Assembly: GCA_024635755.1 (NCBI GenBank)
Contig: JAGXIF010000038.1
Span: 1-52,245 of the forward strand
Length of the DNA: 52,245 bases
Origin: Halothiobacillus sp.
GTDB taxonomy: Bacteria > Pseudomonadota > Gammaproteobacteria > Halothiobacillales > Halothiobacillaceae
Direction: 5' to 3'
Below are positions 1 to 8,464 of this stretch, piece after piece (the stretch's first letter is position 1; each line of letters opens with the position of its first letter). The notes beneath the pieces are model-generated. The model was not told the DNA's origin. It worked only from the letters and a program-made list of their open reading frames with translations, and did no database searches. The position numbers and the translations under genes were made by a program.

Positions 1-1
1 G

Positions 2-241
2 GCATTTCCGGTCGCGTACGCCACCGCCCAGGGCTTTGGGGTCGACCCGATGCCTTTCATCATGGCCGTGGCATTCGGGGCTAGCGCCTGCTTTCTGGTG
101 CCCTTCGGCTATCAGACGCATCTCATGGTGTATTCGACCGGCCGGTACCGGATGGGGAACTACCTACGCACCGGCCTGCCACTGACGGTGGTCTACTCGG
201 CGGCCGTTCTCACTCTTGTCCCGTTAGTATTTCCGTTTTAA
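2..241 (+). CDS. SLC13/DASS-family permease, C-terminal fragment (cut by window edge)
   Basis: The frame is open from the first bases and ends at TAA 239-241, so only about 79 C-terminal residues are present. It reads AFPVAYATAQGFGVDPMPF, then a hydrophobic helix, the segment VPFGYQTHLMVYSTGRY, and a final helix ending in LVPLVFPF. The (P/G)xGYQTNxMVYxxGxY block near the C-terminus is characteristic of SLC13/CitT-type sodium:anion or sulfate permeases, which are inner-membrane proteins. Substrate cannot be told from this part. The gene ends about 20 bases before the rmlD remnant. Family assignment is fairly secure; the internal ATG at base 50 is not the start. Confidence 0.8.
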   Translation, partial: AFPVAYATAQGFGVDPMPFIMAVAFGASACFLVPFGYQTHLMVYSTGRYRMGNYLRTGLPLTVVYSAAVLTLVPLVFPF

Positions 242-260
242 AACCTCGCCCAAGGGCGAT

Positions 261-750
261 CTCGAGCCACGAGCTGGATGTACGGAGCACGCGGCAAGCA
301 CTTCCTGCACACTATGCTCCGGCTGGGCCGGAGCCAACCGGCGCTCAAGGTCATCGACGACCAAATAGGCGCGCCACCCCCGCGCCCGCCTCATCGCCGA
401 GGTCACCCTAGTGGCACTTCGTGATGGCGGGAGCAAGCACGACAAGCGGGAAGGCAACCCGGCCCTTCGTCCCATCGCCGCGGGTGTCTATCACCTGGCA
501 CCCCGTAGTGAGACGAGCTGGCATGGGTTTGCGACCACAATTTTCGAGCTTGCCACGTCACGGGAAGTCGAGTTGATCCTGACGCCTCAGATGTCGCTCG
601 CATCCCGACCTCGGAATACCCCACGCCGGCCAAGCGCCCACTCAAATCCCGCCTGTCCCTGACCAAGCTCGAGTCTGCACTCGGAGTGAAGATGCCCCTC
701 GGCGGGATCGAGTCGAACTCGTGTTGGACGGAGTGGTTGACCGAACGTGA
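261..750 (+). pseudogene. rfbD: Eroded C-terminal half of dTDP-4-dehydrorhamnose reductase (rmlD/rfbD)
   Basis: Reading across three frames restores a recognisable RmlD C-terminal half. From about 263: TSWMYGARGKHFLHTMLRLG, then LKVIDDQIGAP. A frame change near 370 gives ARLIAEVTLVALR and then AAGVYHLAPRSETSWHGFA. Another near 590 gives IPTSEYPTPAKRPLKSRLSL followed by TKLESALGVKMP. A third near 697 gives RRDRVELVLDGVVD and a stop at 748-750. RmlD makes dTDP-L-rhamnose for surface polysaccharide and is normally about 300 residues. The N-terminal half, with the NAD(P)-binding motif and the catalytic YxxxK, is absent, as are the other rml genes. With three frameshifts the copy cannot be functional. 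It starts almost directly after the permease stop, which suggests a deletion joined the two. Confidence 0.85.
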
Positions 751-873
751 AGTCGCAACGCCCGACGATACTCTGTCCCACTTTTCTGGTCACTGCTTAA
801 CCAGTCGAGCGAAGGGGCGTTTCACGTTCGCCATTCCGGGAACGGGACGTCGGTCAACCATCCGTGACTGACC

Positions 874-2343
874 TCACATGCCGAGCGACGGGCCAGAGTT
901 ATCAAAATCGCCGAGCAAGTCATCATCGCTCCAGGCATCTTCGTTCGCACCGACGCCTTGCTCCTGCGACTGATCTGCTGACCCGGCATCACCGTCGTTC
1001 ATCCCTCCGTCCGCCCCGGTGGCGTCGGGGGCCACCGACGAGCTGTTGTGTTGCCGCACTTCCGAGGCTGTTTCGACGCTCTCGATGCCATGGCGGCCGC
1101 TGCCTCTTCCATACACAAACATTCCGTAACGCCGTCGAGACAGGTCGCTGGCGTGCCCAAGAACTTGACTGATCGCATCATCTTCGAAACCCCTGCACTT
1201 CAGAATCGAGGCAAGTCGATGCCGCAAGGTATAGGCCGAAACATTCGGCCAACCGAGGTTGGCAACACGACGTTTCAATTTTTTCTGCCAGGCGCCGCCA
1301 CTAATGGATACCGTCCGTGTTCGACCGGGTTTCGGGAGGCTCGCGAGGAACAGCCCAGCGACAGGACCAAGCGCCTGACAAGTGTCAATGACCAGACCAC
1401 GCCAAGGTTGGCCACCTTGCGTTCGACGACTCACTTTCGCCCCCCAAATGTAAAACCGAACTCGGCACTGATCGAGTCGAGTGACTTGAACCCCGAAACG
1501 AAGCTCCGCCGGTCGACAGCCGGTGGCAATCGCGACCATCGTGGCCATTTTGTCCTCCGCGGTAGGCATCGCGTGGACCAACCACCAGGGCCAGTCGTCC
1601 GGTAAGCCCTGCAAGGAACGGCGCTTGGCGTGACTTTTGGGCTTCTTCCCCGTTCTCGCTCGCGACACCATCTTGGCGGTCGCATCCGCCGTCTCGTCGT
1701 TTTCATCACGCTCCATATCGTGTGCGAGAGCCCGTATCGCCGGCTCCTTGAGATGGGCATGAACGAAATCACGCGTCAGGGCTGCCTCCTTGCCAACATC
1801 AAGCGCATCGAGCGCTGCCTTGGCCAAGTACCAACGGGAAGCTGCCCGATGGGTTCTAAACGTCGATTTAGTCCAACCACGCTCTATGCCGGCCGCGCGC
1901 CAATCCAGGCCGGACAAGCGAGCCACCATATGACGGTACTCATGTTCAGTGCTCACCCCGACCCCTTGTTGGGCATTTATCAAACACTCGCGGACCCGGA
2001 GGACAATGCTTGAATGGGGGCTGATCTTATGCAGCCTCCTGGCGTTTCGGCCGACGCCCTTCTTAACACTGCTATCAAGAGGACTTTTGGACGGGAAAGG
2101 GGAACGCCGAGAACCGACTCGCGGCCTCTCGGATTCTCTTGAGCGCGGATCCGACAACGAGCCTCCTCCCCGGCTGCCCTCGATCGACTTGCTTATCATG
2201 TCTCCCCGTCGAGGGGCGGCAGTTTGATGGCGATTTGGATGCTGTTGAGCGAACAGTTCCGTCACAGTCGAAATGCCGGAGATGAAGCGTTGCGGGTGTG
2301 CGCTGAACGCTTTCCGGGCGCGCAGCTTTTTGAGAGATTCCAT
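874..2343 (-). CDS. Tyrosine recombinase / phage-type integrase
   Basis: 489 residues. The catalytic domain lies at about 245-410: Arg277 in ATGCRPAELRFG, Lys303 as a possible beta-strand lysine, the box II arginine Arg374 in SAYTLRHRLAS, His397 in QVLGHASD, and the nucleophile Tyr406 in RRRYG. The first residue of box II, usually His, is Tyr371 here. Residues about 105-215 look like a core-binding helical domain. Residues 1-100 are basic and low in complexity. The C-terminal 75 residues are acidic and Ser/Gly/Asp-rich, probably disordered. AGGA seven bases before the ATG supports the start at 2343. No excisionase, relaxase or phage gene is nearby, so it is an orphan. The gene looks less G+C-rich than its surroundings, which suggests acquisition. 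It is certainly a tyrosine recombinase; whether it is active and what it targets are unknown. Confidence 0.85.
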   Translation of the reverse strand: MESLKKLRARKAFSAHPQRFISGISTVTELFAQQHPNRHQTAAPRRGDMISKSIEGSRGGGSLSDPRSRESERPRVGSRRSPFPSKSPLDSSVKKGVGRNARRLHKISPHSSIVLRVRECLINAQQGVGVSTEHEYRHMVARLSGLDWRAAGIERGWTKSTFRTHRAASRWYLAKAALDALDVGKEAALTRDFVHAHLKEPAIRALAHDMERDENDETADATAKMVSRARTGKKPKSHAKRRSLQGLPDDWPWWLVHAMPTAEDKMATMVAIATGCRPAELRFGVQVTRLDQCRVRFYIWGAKVSRRTQGGQPWRGLVIDTCQALGPVAGLFLASLPKPGRTRTVSISGGAWQKKLKRRVANLGWPNVSAYTLRHRLASILKCRGFEDDAISQVLGHASDLSRRRYGMFVYGRGSGRHGIESVETASEVRQHNSSSVAPDATGADGGMNDGDAGSADQSQEQGVGANEDAWSDDDLLGDFDNSGPSLGM

Positions 2344-2424
2344 ATTCGGATCCTGAATTCGACGGGTCGAGAACTTGGCAACACTTCATGTTTGCCGGAG
2401 TCCGCACTCGACCATTACTAACCA

Positions 2425-2442
2425 GGCTCAAACGCTTGAGCC
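2425..2442 (-). terminator. Hairpin just after the four-helix membrane protein gene
   Basis: A perfect 7-bp inverted repeat, GGCTCAA-ACGC-TTGAGCC, sits three bases beyond the stop of the minus-strand gene that ends at 2446. There is no strong U-run after it on the minus strand, so it may be a weak terminator or a 3'-end stabiliser. Confidence 0.5.
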
Positions 2443-2445
2443 GTT

Positions 2446-3060
2446 TCAGACAGTACGTGTCGATTCAGGTCTGGGAGGGGGATTGCTCGAGGAAGGAAAG
2501 TGGGATTTAAAATCTTCGCGAGAGGCGCTATTGGTAAGGATGCCACGCTTAAACCGCAGCGAGGCTAGTTGCATCAGACGGCGCGTTACAGCTTTCTGGG
2601 TGCGATAAGCGACGGCAGCCGTTAATCCTGTAAGCAATCCCGACAGGAAAAACCCGGCATTGGTCACGGCCTCGACGTCGCCGGTTGCCAATCCCCAATA
2701 CACAGCCAACATCGTCCCGCCGAGGACGAGAACGGAGCCCACGGTGACACACAGGGAAAAGCGTTTCCGCAAGCGCTGGTTCGCCCGCATCGTCCAGGAT
2801 TTCCTGATTCCTTGGCTGATCGCAAACCATGCCAGGAGAAACCCGGCGCCAGCGTCCGTCAGCGCATGCCACGCCGAGGACGAGGAATAGGCAACGACAA
2901 GCAGGATCAGAAAAAGCGCAGAGACAATGACATACGCGAACCCCACGCAGGCCCAGACGCTCCCTCCGTCATAGGCCCGGTCCAGGCTGGAGACATGGCC
3001 GCCTACGGAGGATGCCCAGGTGTATCGCTTGTCGAATGTGGTATTCACGTTTCCGATCAT
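2446..3060 (-). CDS. Hypothetical four-helix membrane protein
   Basis: 204 residues if started at ATG 3060. The open frame continues upstream to 3465, but that part overlaps the helicase gene and has no membrane-protein character. I see four probable membrane segments: VWACVGFAYVIVSALFLIL, a stretch around AGAGFLLAWFAIS, CVTVGSVLVLGGTMLAVYWG, and FFLSGLLTGLTAAVAYR. Basic stretches follow helices 2 and 4 (MRANQRLRKR; KAVTRRLMQLASLRFKRG), which suggests cytoplasmic loops. No family is recognised. It is divergent from the SNF2 helicase gene, with about 170 bases between starts, and follows no operon. The start is uncertain because no good ribosome-binding site is visible. Confidence 0.55.
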   Translation of the reverse strand: MIGNVNTTFDKRYTWASSVGGHVSSLDRAYDGGSVWACVGFAYVIVSALFLILLVVAYSSSSAWHALTDAGAGFLLAWFAISQGIRKSWTMRANQRLRKRFSLCVTVGSVLVLGGTMLAVYWGLATGDVEAVTNAGFFLSGLLTGLTAAVAYRTQKAVTRRLMQLASLRFKRGILTNSASREDFKSHFPSSSNPPPRPESTRTV

Positions 3061-3231
3061 GCCGGGAGTCGACTCGATCGCAAAAATCTGGGACACACTT
3101 AACGAGAAAACACTCGAGTCACTGCTCAAAGTCGCTTGACCACTACAGTTCGGGAATCCGTCTTTTGGGCCATCGCTCGATCGGGCGGACAGCAAAAGAG
3201 AAACCGGACGCGACTTCTGAGCAGGCATTCG

Positions 3232-6200
3232 ATGTACCCCGTGGCCCCTTCTGGCAAAATGGCGCCCATTCACCCTTATCCCGAAGCCAACGCGTTGATC
3301 AGTCCCGACGACATTACGAAGCAGGAACTCTCGCGATCGATTGATCACCCCAGCATCGCGCGCGGGTTGGATTATTTCGAGCGCGACCGCGCCGCCCTCG
3401 ATGACGTGATCGATGAAATCGACCAGGTCACGATTCACGCCCATGTGCTGGGCAGCGGGGGGCATGTTTACAGCCAGAACATTCTGCTAATCAAGACCGA
3501 TGGCCTCGAAGTCGACGGCAATTGCAGTTGCCCCGTCGGCTTCAACTGCAAGCATGTCGTGGCCGCCTGTTTTCTCTGGAAGGAGATGTACGCCGAATCG
3601 TTCTGTCCCGATTCGATCGGCAGTTGGTTGGATCAACTCGTCCAACCCGCTGAAAAGGCGCCCGACGAGATCAAGGCAGGCGAGCAGGCGCTCCTCTATG
3701 AGTTGGGTCAGGCTAGCCTGATGTCGGGCAAGGCAGGATTGGCCGTCGGCCTGTGCATCGCTCGGCGCAAAAAGAACGGCGAATGGGGAAAGGGGCGGAC
3801 CGTAAGCGCCCTGTCCGTCGGGGGCCATCGACCCTTCGGAACGCCACAGTACTTGCAAAAGTCGGATCTCGAAATCACGGCCCTGCTCCGCGCCACGGAC
3901 CCCACCTCCTTCGGATCTCATATTCAGCTTCACGGTGTGACGGGCCGCACGGCGCTGCAGATGATGCTGGCCAGCAATCGGCTGTTCATCCGCACGATTG
4001 ACGGGCGCGCGGGCCCTTTAAGGGTCGGGGCCCCCCGCTCTCTGGGACTCGACTGGCAAAAGGCCCAGGACGGCCTGTATCGGCTAGGCATCGACACGGG
4101 TGTGCAGGGCGGCATCCTAGCCGAGACCACTCCGCCGCATTACGTGGACCTGGATCATCTGGAGATCGGGCCACTTGAGCTTCCGGACGGCCTGCCGCCA
4201 GATGCTCTGTCTCTACTGGAAAGCGCCCCGGCGATTAGTGAGGAGGAGGCGCAGGAGATCAGTGACCTGATCGCGTCACGCCACCCCGGGCTGCCCACCC
4301 CGAAACCGGTGGCCATTGAGGAGTGGCGCGAGCCGGTGCGTCCTCGCTTGAGAGTGCGCTTCAGCCCTTCTCATCCGGCGGCCAGCACCGTGGATCTGGA
4401 CATGCTTTACGGCGATGTCGTCGTCTTCGCCGATTCGCAGGACGACCCGATCACCGTGGATCTCAGTGATCGACTGTGTCGCATCCATCGTGATGTCGCT
4501 GGAGAAGAGCGGGCAAGGGAAACCCTAGAATCGCTCGGCCTTCGCGCAGAGGCATCCGGCACGACGCATCATCTCGCCAACCATCCCAACGATCCTCACG
4601 CGGCGCTGGCCAGGTGGATGCACCTATTCGAGGAGCAATTTCCTCGTTTGGAAGCCGAGGGCTGGCAGATTGAAATGCCAGCCGACGACTCGTTGTCACT
4701 GCGACACGGTGAGCAAATCAATGCCGATGTCGAGCAGGGAGGAAACGACTGGTTCGACCTGCGATTCGACCTGATGGTGGACGGCAACCCCGTTCCACTG
4801 CTTCCTCTCGTCGACCAGATTCTCGAGGCCCACGAACCGGGGAGCATCCCCGAAACGCTCTATCTCGAGACCGAGCCGGGGCAATACATCAAGATCGCGG
4901 GTGAGCAGATTGCACCGGTGCTGGATACCATCGTGAGCCTTCACGATCGACAGGCATCCCCGAACAAACTGCGGCTGGCGCGCCCTGATGCACCCCGCCT
5001 GCTTGAGCTGGGCGATGCGGTCGTGCGCGGGGGCGAGGACATCCACCGCTTGGCCCGCCAGCTACGCGGGTTCGATGGCCTCCGCCGCATCGAGCCGCCC
5101 GACACGTTTCGCGCCACGCTACGCCACTACCAGAAACAAGGACTCGACTGGCTGCAATTCCTGCGCGAGTACGAACTTGGCGGGATACTGGCCGACGACA
5201 TGGGACTCGGCAAAACCGTGCAGACACTGGCCCACCTCGCCGTCGAAAAACACGAGGGTCGACTCGACCGGCCCGCGCTGATCGTCGCCCCGACCAGCCT
5301 GATGGGAAACTGGCGCCGTGAGGCCGAGCGATTCGCTCCCAACCTCGATGTCACGGTCTTCCACGGACCCGACCGACGCCGTCACGTCGACGATCTCGAC
5401 CACACCGACGTCGTGCTGACGAGCTACCCCCTGCTGCCCAGGGATAAGGACGTGCTCTCGACCCGATCATGGCATTACGTGATTCTCGACGAGGCCCAGC
5501 AGATCAAGAACCCGCGATCGCAGGCGGCACAACTCGTGCGCGCATTGGACACCCGTCATCGCCTGTGCCTGACCGGAACGCCGATGGAAAACCACCTCGG
5601 CGAGTTGTGGGCGCAGTTCGATTTCCTGATGCCCGGCTTTCTCGGCGACCGAAAGAACTTCGTTCGAAACTACCGCACCCCGGTAGAGAAGCACGGCGAT
5701 CAAGAAGCGTTGGAACGGCTCAAGAGTCGGATCCGCCCATTCGCCCTCCGACGGACGAAGGACCGGGTTGCCAACGAATTGCCGGATAAGACCGAGATGG
5801 TTCGCACTGTTCCGCTGGGTGGTCGTCAGGCAACGCTTTACGAGAGCATCCGGCTGACAATGGAAAAGCGCGTCCGCGACGTCATTGCCCAAAAAGGCTT
5901 GGCCCGCAGCCACATCACGGTGCTCGATGCCCTGCTCAAACTGCGGCAGGTCTGCTGTGACCCGCGCTTGCTGCCAAAAGAAACGCAGGGAACCAACGAG
6001 ACAGGATCGGCCAAGCTCGCCCTGCTAATGGAACTGCTTCCGGAGATGCTCGAGGAAGGTCGACGGATCCTGCTGTTTTCCCAGTTCACCACCATGCTCG
6101 GATTGATCGAACAGGAGTTGAAGGACAAGGGAATCCGTTACAGCAAACTGACCGGCAAGACGAAACATCGTGAGGACGCCATCGACTGCTTCCGCCGAGG

Positions 6201-6519
6201 AGAGGTCGACCTCTTTCTCATCAGCCTCAAGGCGGGCGGTGTGGGATTGAACCTCACCGAGGCCGACACGGTGATTCATTTCGATCCTTGGTGGAACCCC
6301 GCCGCGGAATCGCAGGCGACCGATCGTGCCCACCGTATCGGCCAGGAAAAACCGGTATTTGTCTACAAGCTGATTACCGAAGGGACCATTGAGGAAAAGA
6401 TTCTCGGCCTTCAGGCAAAAAAGCAGCAACTCGTCGACACGATTCATGGCTCGAGCCGAGGTACCAACGAACCACCGATCGATGAGGCCACCATTCAGGC
6501 CCTCCTCGAGGGAAACTGA
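3232..6519 (+). CDS. SWIM-domain SNF2-family DEAD/DEAH-box helicase
   Basis: About 1095 residues. The N-terminus carries a SWIM zinc finger (CSCPVGFNCKHVVAACF, about residues 98-114), then a long middle region with no motif I recognise. The SNF2 ATPase core begins near 630. It has LRHYQKQGLDWLQFLREYE, Walker A ADDMGLGKTVQTLA (about 655), Walker B LDEAQQIKN (about 752), LTGTPMENHLGELW, and in the second lobe KAGGVGLNLTEAD and ATDRAHRIGQ (about 1033). Such proteins are ATP-driven DNA translocases or remodelers; the bacterial role of this SWIM-SNF2 class is poorly defined. The start at ATG 3232 is chosen for the AGCAGG six to seven bases upstream; ATG 3259 is the alternative, and the TTG at 3136 is unlikely. 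It sits alone beside the mobile-looking left end. Confidence 0.88.
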   Translation: MYPVAPSGKMAPIHPYPEANALISPDDITKQELSRSIDHPSIARGLDYFERDRAALDDVIDEIDQVTIHAHVLGSGGHVYSQNILLIKTDGLEVDGNCSCPVGFNCKHVVAACFLWKEMYAESFCPDSIGSWLDQLVQPAEKAPDEIKAGEQALLYELGQASLMSGKAGLAVGLCIARRKKNGEWGKGRTVSALSVGGHRPFGTPQYLQKSDLEITALLRATDPTSFGSHIQLHGVTGRTALQMMLASNRLFIRTIDGRAGPLRVGAPRSLGLDWQKAQDGLYRLGIDTGVQGGILAETTPPHYVDLDHLEIGPLELPDGLPPDALSLLESAPAISEEEAQEISDLIASRHPGLPTPKPVAIEEWREPVRPRLRVRFSPSHPAASTVDLDMLYGDVVVFADSQDDPITVDLSDRLCRIHRDVAGEERARETLESLGLRAEASGTTHHLANHPNDPHAALARWMHLFEEQFPRLEAEGWQIEMPADDSLSLRHGEQINADVEQGGNDWFDLRFDLMVDGNPVPLLPLVDQILEAHEPGSIPETLYLETEPGQYIKIAGEQIAPVLDTIVSLHDRQASPNKLRLARPDAPRLLELGDAVVRGGEDIHRLARQLRGFDGLRRIEPPDTFRATLRHYQKQGLDWLQFLREYELGGILADDMGLGKTVQTLAHLAVEKHEGRLDRPALIVAPTSLMGNWRREAERFAPNLDVTVFHGPDRRRHVDDLDHTDVVLTSYPLLPRDKDVLSTRSWHYVILDEAQQIKNPRSQAAQLVRALDTRHRLCLTGTPMENHLGELWAQFDFLMPGFLGDRKNFVRNYRTPVEKHGDQEALERLKSRIRPFALRRTKDRVANELPDKTEMVRTVPLGGRQATLYESIRLTMEKRVRDVIAQKGLARSHITVLDALLKLRQVCCDPRLLPKETQGTNETGSAKLALLMELLPEMLEEGRRILLFSQFTTMLGLIEQELKDKGIRYSKLTGKTKHREDAIDCFRRGEVDLFLISLKAGGVGLNLTEADTVIHFDPWWNPAAESQATDRAHRIGQEKPVFVYKLITEGTIEEKILGLQAKKQQLVDTIHGSSRGTNEPPIDEATIQALLEGN

Positions 6520-6655
6520 GCCACTAAAGCCGGGCAGCATCGTCGGCTCTTTCCCTGGCGAACCAAAACACGGGATTTGGAGATGCCTTGGATTGATCCG
6601 GTCAAGCTCAACCTTGGGAGGCGCTGCCACCGGATAGACAAGAGGGATCGAACAG

Positions 6656-8464
6656 CTACCCGCCTGCCGAAGATGCCTCGGCAATATTGGCCGTCTCGAC
6701 GAACAGCTTGAGGCGCTTGCGACCGCGGAAACTGTCGGCGACGGGACGGTAGGCGATGTGCCATTGGCGGCCGGGAGGCAGTGTTTCCGGGGCGCGGAAC
6801 CAGATGGCGTCGATGGCCGGGGCGTCGGGGGCATCGAGTGGACGCAGGGTCAGTCGCCAGTGTTTGCCCTCCTTGAGCGCCTTGCGCTCGATCACCTCGA
6901 AGTGGTTGTCGAACACCGGCTCGGGAAAGCCGGTGCCCCAGGGGCCTTGCTCGTCGAGCTGTTCGATGAAGCGCAGGTCGAAGTCCTCACGTTCCAGCGG
7001 GCCGTCACTCAGCACGGTCTGGCCTTCGGGCAGGCGGTCGGTGAACCGGGCCATCGCGTCGGCGAAGGCGGCACGGAAATCCTCGAGGCGCTCGGCGGCC
7101 AATGACAGGCCGGCGGCCATGGCATGCCCGCCGAAGCCGGCGATCAGGCCGGGGTGCCGGGCGTCGATCTCGACCAGCAGGTCGCGCAAGTGGATGCCGG
7201 GGATGGATCGCCCGGACCCCTTGAGCAGCCCCGCACTATCACCATCGGCCTGCGCAGGGGCGAAAACGAACACCGGGCGGACCCAGCGGCTCTTGAGACG
7301 ACCGGCGACGATGCCGATCACACCGGGATGAAATCCCGGGTCGAAACGCACCCAGTGGGCGGCCTCTTCGGGTGGCTTGTCGCCCTGCCCACCCAGCGCG
7401 CGCTCGAGGTCGGCAGCGACGGTATCGAGCATGCCCTGCTCGACCTCGCGGCGTTCGCGGTTGATCCGGTCGAGGCCCTTGGCCAGTTGCAGCGCCTCGA
7501 CCGGGTCATCAGTAAGCAGACAGGCCACGCCCTGGCGCATGTCCTCCAGGCGCCCGGCGGCATTCAGACGCGGGCCGATGGCAAACCCTAAGTCGGCCGC
7601 GTTGGCTTCGCGCGGATCGCGCCCGGCCTCGGCGAACAGGGCCAGGATGCCCGGCGCGCATTGCTGGGCGCGGATGCGCGTCAGTCCCTGGGCGACCAGG
7701 CGACGGTTGTTGTCGTCGAGCTCGACCACGTCGGCGATGGTCCCCAACGCCACCAGGTCCAGCCAGGTGGACAGGTTCGGCCGGGGCCGGCCGGCGAACC
7801 AGCCGCGCCGATCGAGTTCCGCGCGCAGGGCGGCGAGCAGGTAGAAGGCCACGCCCACGCCGGCCAGCGCGCCCGAGGCGAATGCGGCATCGCGGCGATT
7901 GGGATTGACGATCGCGTCGGCCGGCGGAAGGGTCTCGCCGGGCAGGTGATGGTCGGTGACCACCACGCGGGCGCCCAGCGCCTTGGCGGCGGCCACGCCC
8001 TCGTGGGCGGAAATGCCGTTGTCCACGGTCAGCAGCAGGTCGGGGACGGCCTCGATGTCCTCGAGCAGCGCCGGGCTCAGCCCGTAGCCGTGGCGCTGGC
8101 GATCGGGGATCAGGAAATCGACGTCGCTCGCGCCCATCGCCGCGAGCGCCCGCAGGCACAAGGTGGTGGCCGTGGCGCCGTCGGCGTCGAAGTCCCCCAC
8201 GACCAGGATGCGCTGGCTGTCCATCACGGCATCGGCCACCAGCCGCGCCGCCATCTCCAGGTCCGGCAGGCCCCGGGGCGGCAGCATGGCCGACAAACGC
8301 CGGTCGAGCTGCGCCGACTCGGCGATACCGCGCGCGGCGAGCACCCGGGCCAGGCGCGGGTTGAGGTGGGACAGCGCGGCCGGCATGGCCGGCGCCGGGC
8401 GGCGGGCGATTGTCGCCACCCCCAGCATCCGGGCCGTGCGCTTGGGGGCCGGTTTGGCCGTCAT
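6656..8464 (-). CDS. recJ: Single-stranded-DNA-specific exonuclease RecJ
   Basis: 602 residues; E. coli RecJ has 577. It degrades single-stranded DNA 5'-3' in RecF-pathway recombination, mismatch repair and base-excision repair, using Mn/Mg. Visible DHH-superfamily motifs are VVGDFDADGATATT (motif I), a second Asp in LLLTVDNGIS, VVVTDHHLPGE (the DHH motif), and GFGGHAMAAGLSL in the DHHA1 domain near residue 470. The C-terminal OB-type region follows. The longer open frame to 8650 runs into the preceding gene. The start at ATG 8464 gives a 4-base ATGA overlap with that gene, which supports it and implies coupled translation. Confidence 0.96.
   Translation of the reverse strand: MTAKPAPKRTARMLGVATIARRPAPAMPAALSHLNPRLARVLAARGIAESAQLDRRLSAMLPPRGLPDLEMAARLVADAVMDSQRILVVGDFDADGATATTLCLRALAAMGASDVDFLIPDRQRHGYGLSPALLEDIEAVPDLLLTVDNGISAHEGVAAAKALGARVVVTDHHLPGETLPPADAIVNPNRRDAAFASGALAGVGVAFYLLAALRAELDRRGWFAGRPRPNLSTWLDLVALGTIADVVELDDNNRRLVAQGLTRIRAQQCAPGILALFAEAGRDPREANAADLGFAIGPRLNAAGRLEDMRQGVACLLTDDPVEALQLAKGLDRINRERREVEQGMLDTVAADLERALGGQGDKPPEEAAHWVRFDPGFHPGVIGIVAGRLKSRWVRPVFVFAPAQADGDSAGLLKGSGRSIPGIHLRDLLVEIDARHPGLIAGFGGHAMAAGLSLAAERLEDFRAAFADAMARFTDRLPEGQTVLSDGPLEREDFDLRFIEQLDEQGPWGTGFPEPVFDNHFEVIERKALKEGKHWRLTLRPLDAPDAPAIDAIWFRAPETLPPGRQWHIAYRPVADSFRGRKRLKLFVETANIAEASSAGG

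Noticed and set aside
241..3230. Complete prophage or integrative element
   Set aside because: Only the recombinase is present. I found no structural, replication or transfer gene and no flanking repeats by eye.
2446..6519. SNF2 helicase as part of a DISARM-like or other defence system
   Set aside because: No methyltransferase, nuclease, DUF1998 or other known partner lies nearby; the helicase alone is not enough.
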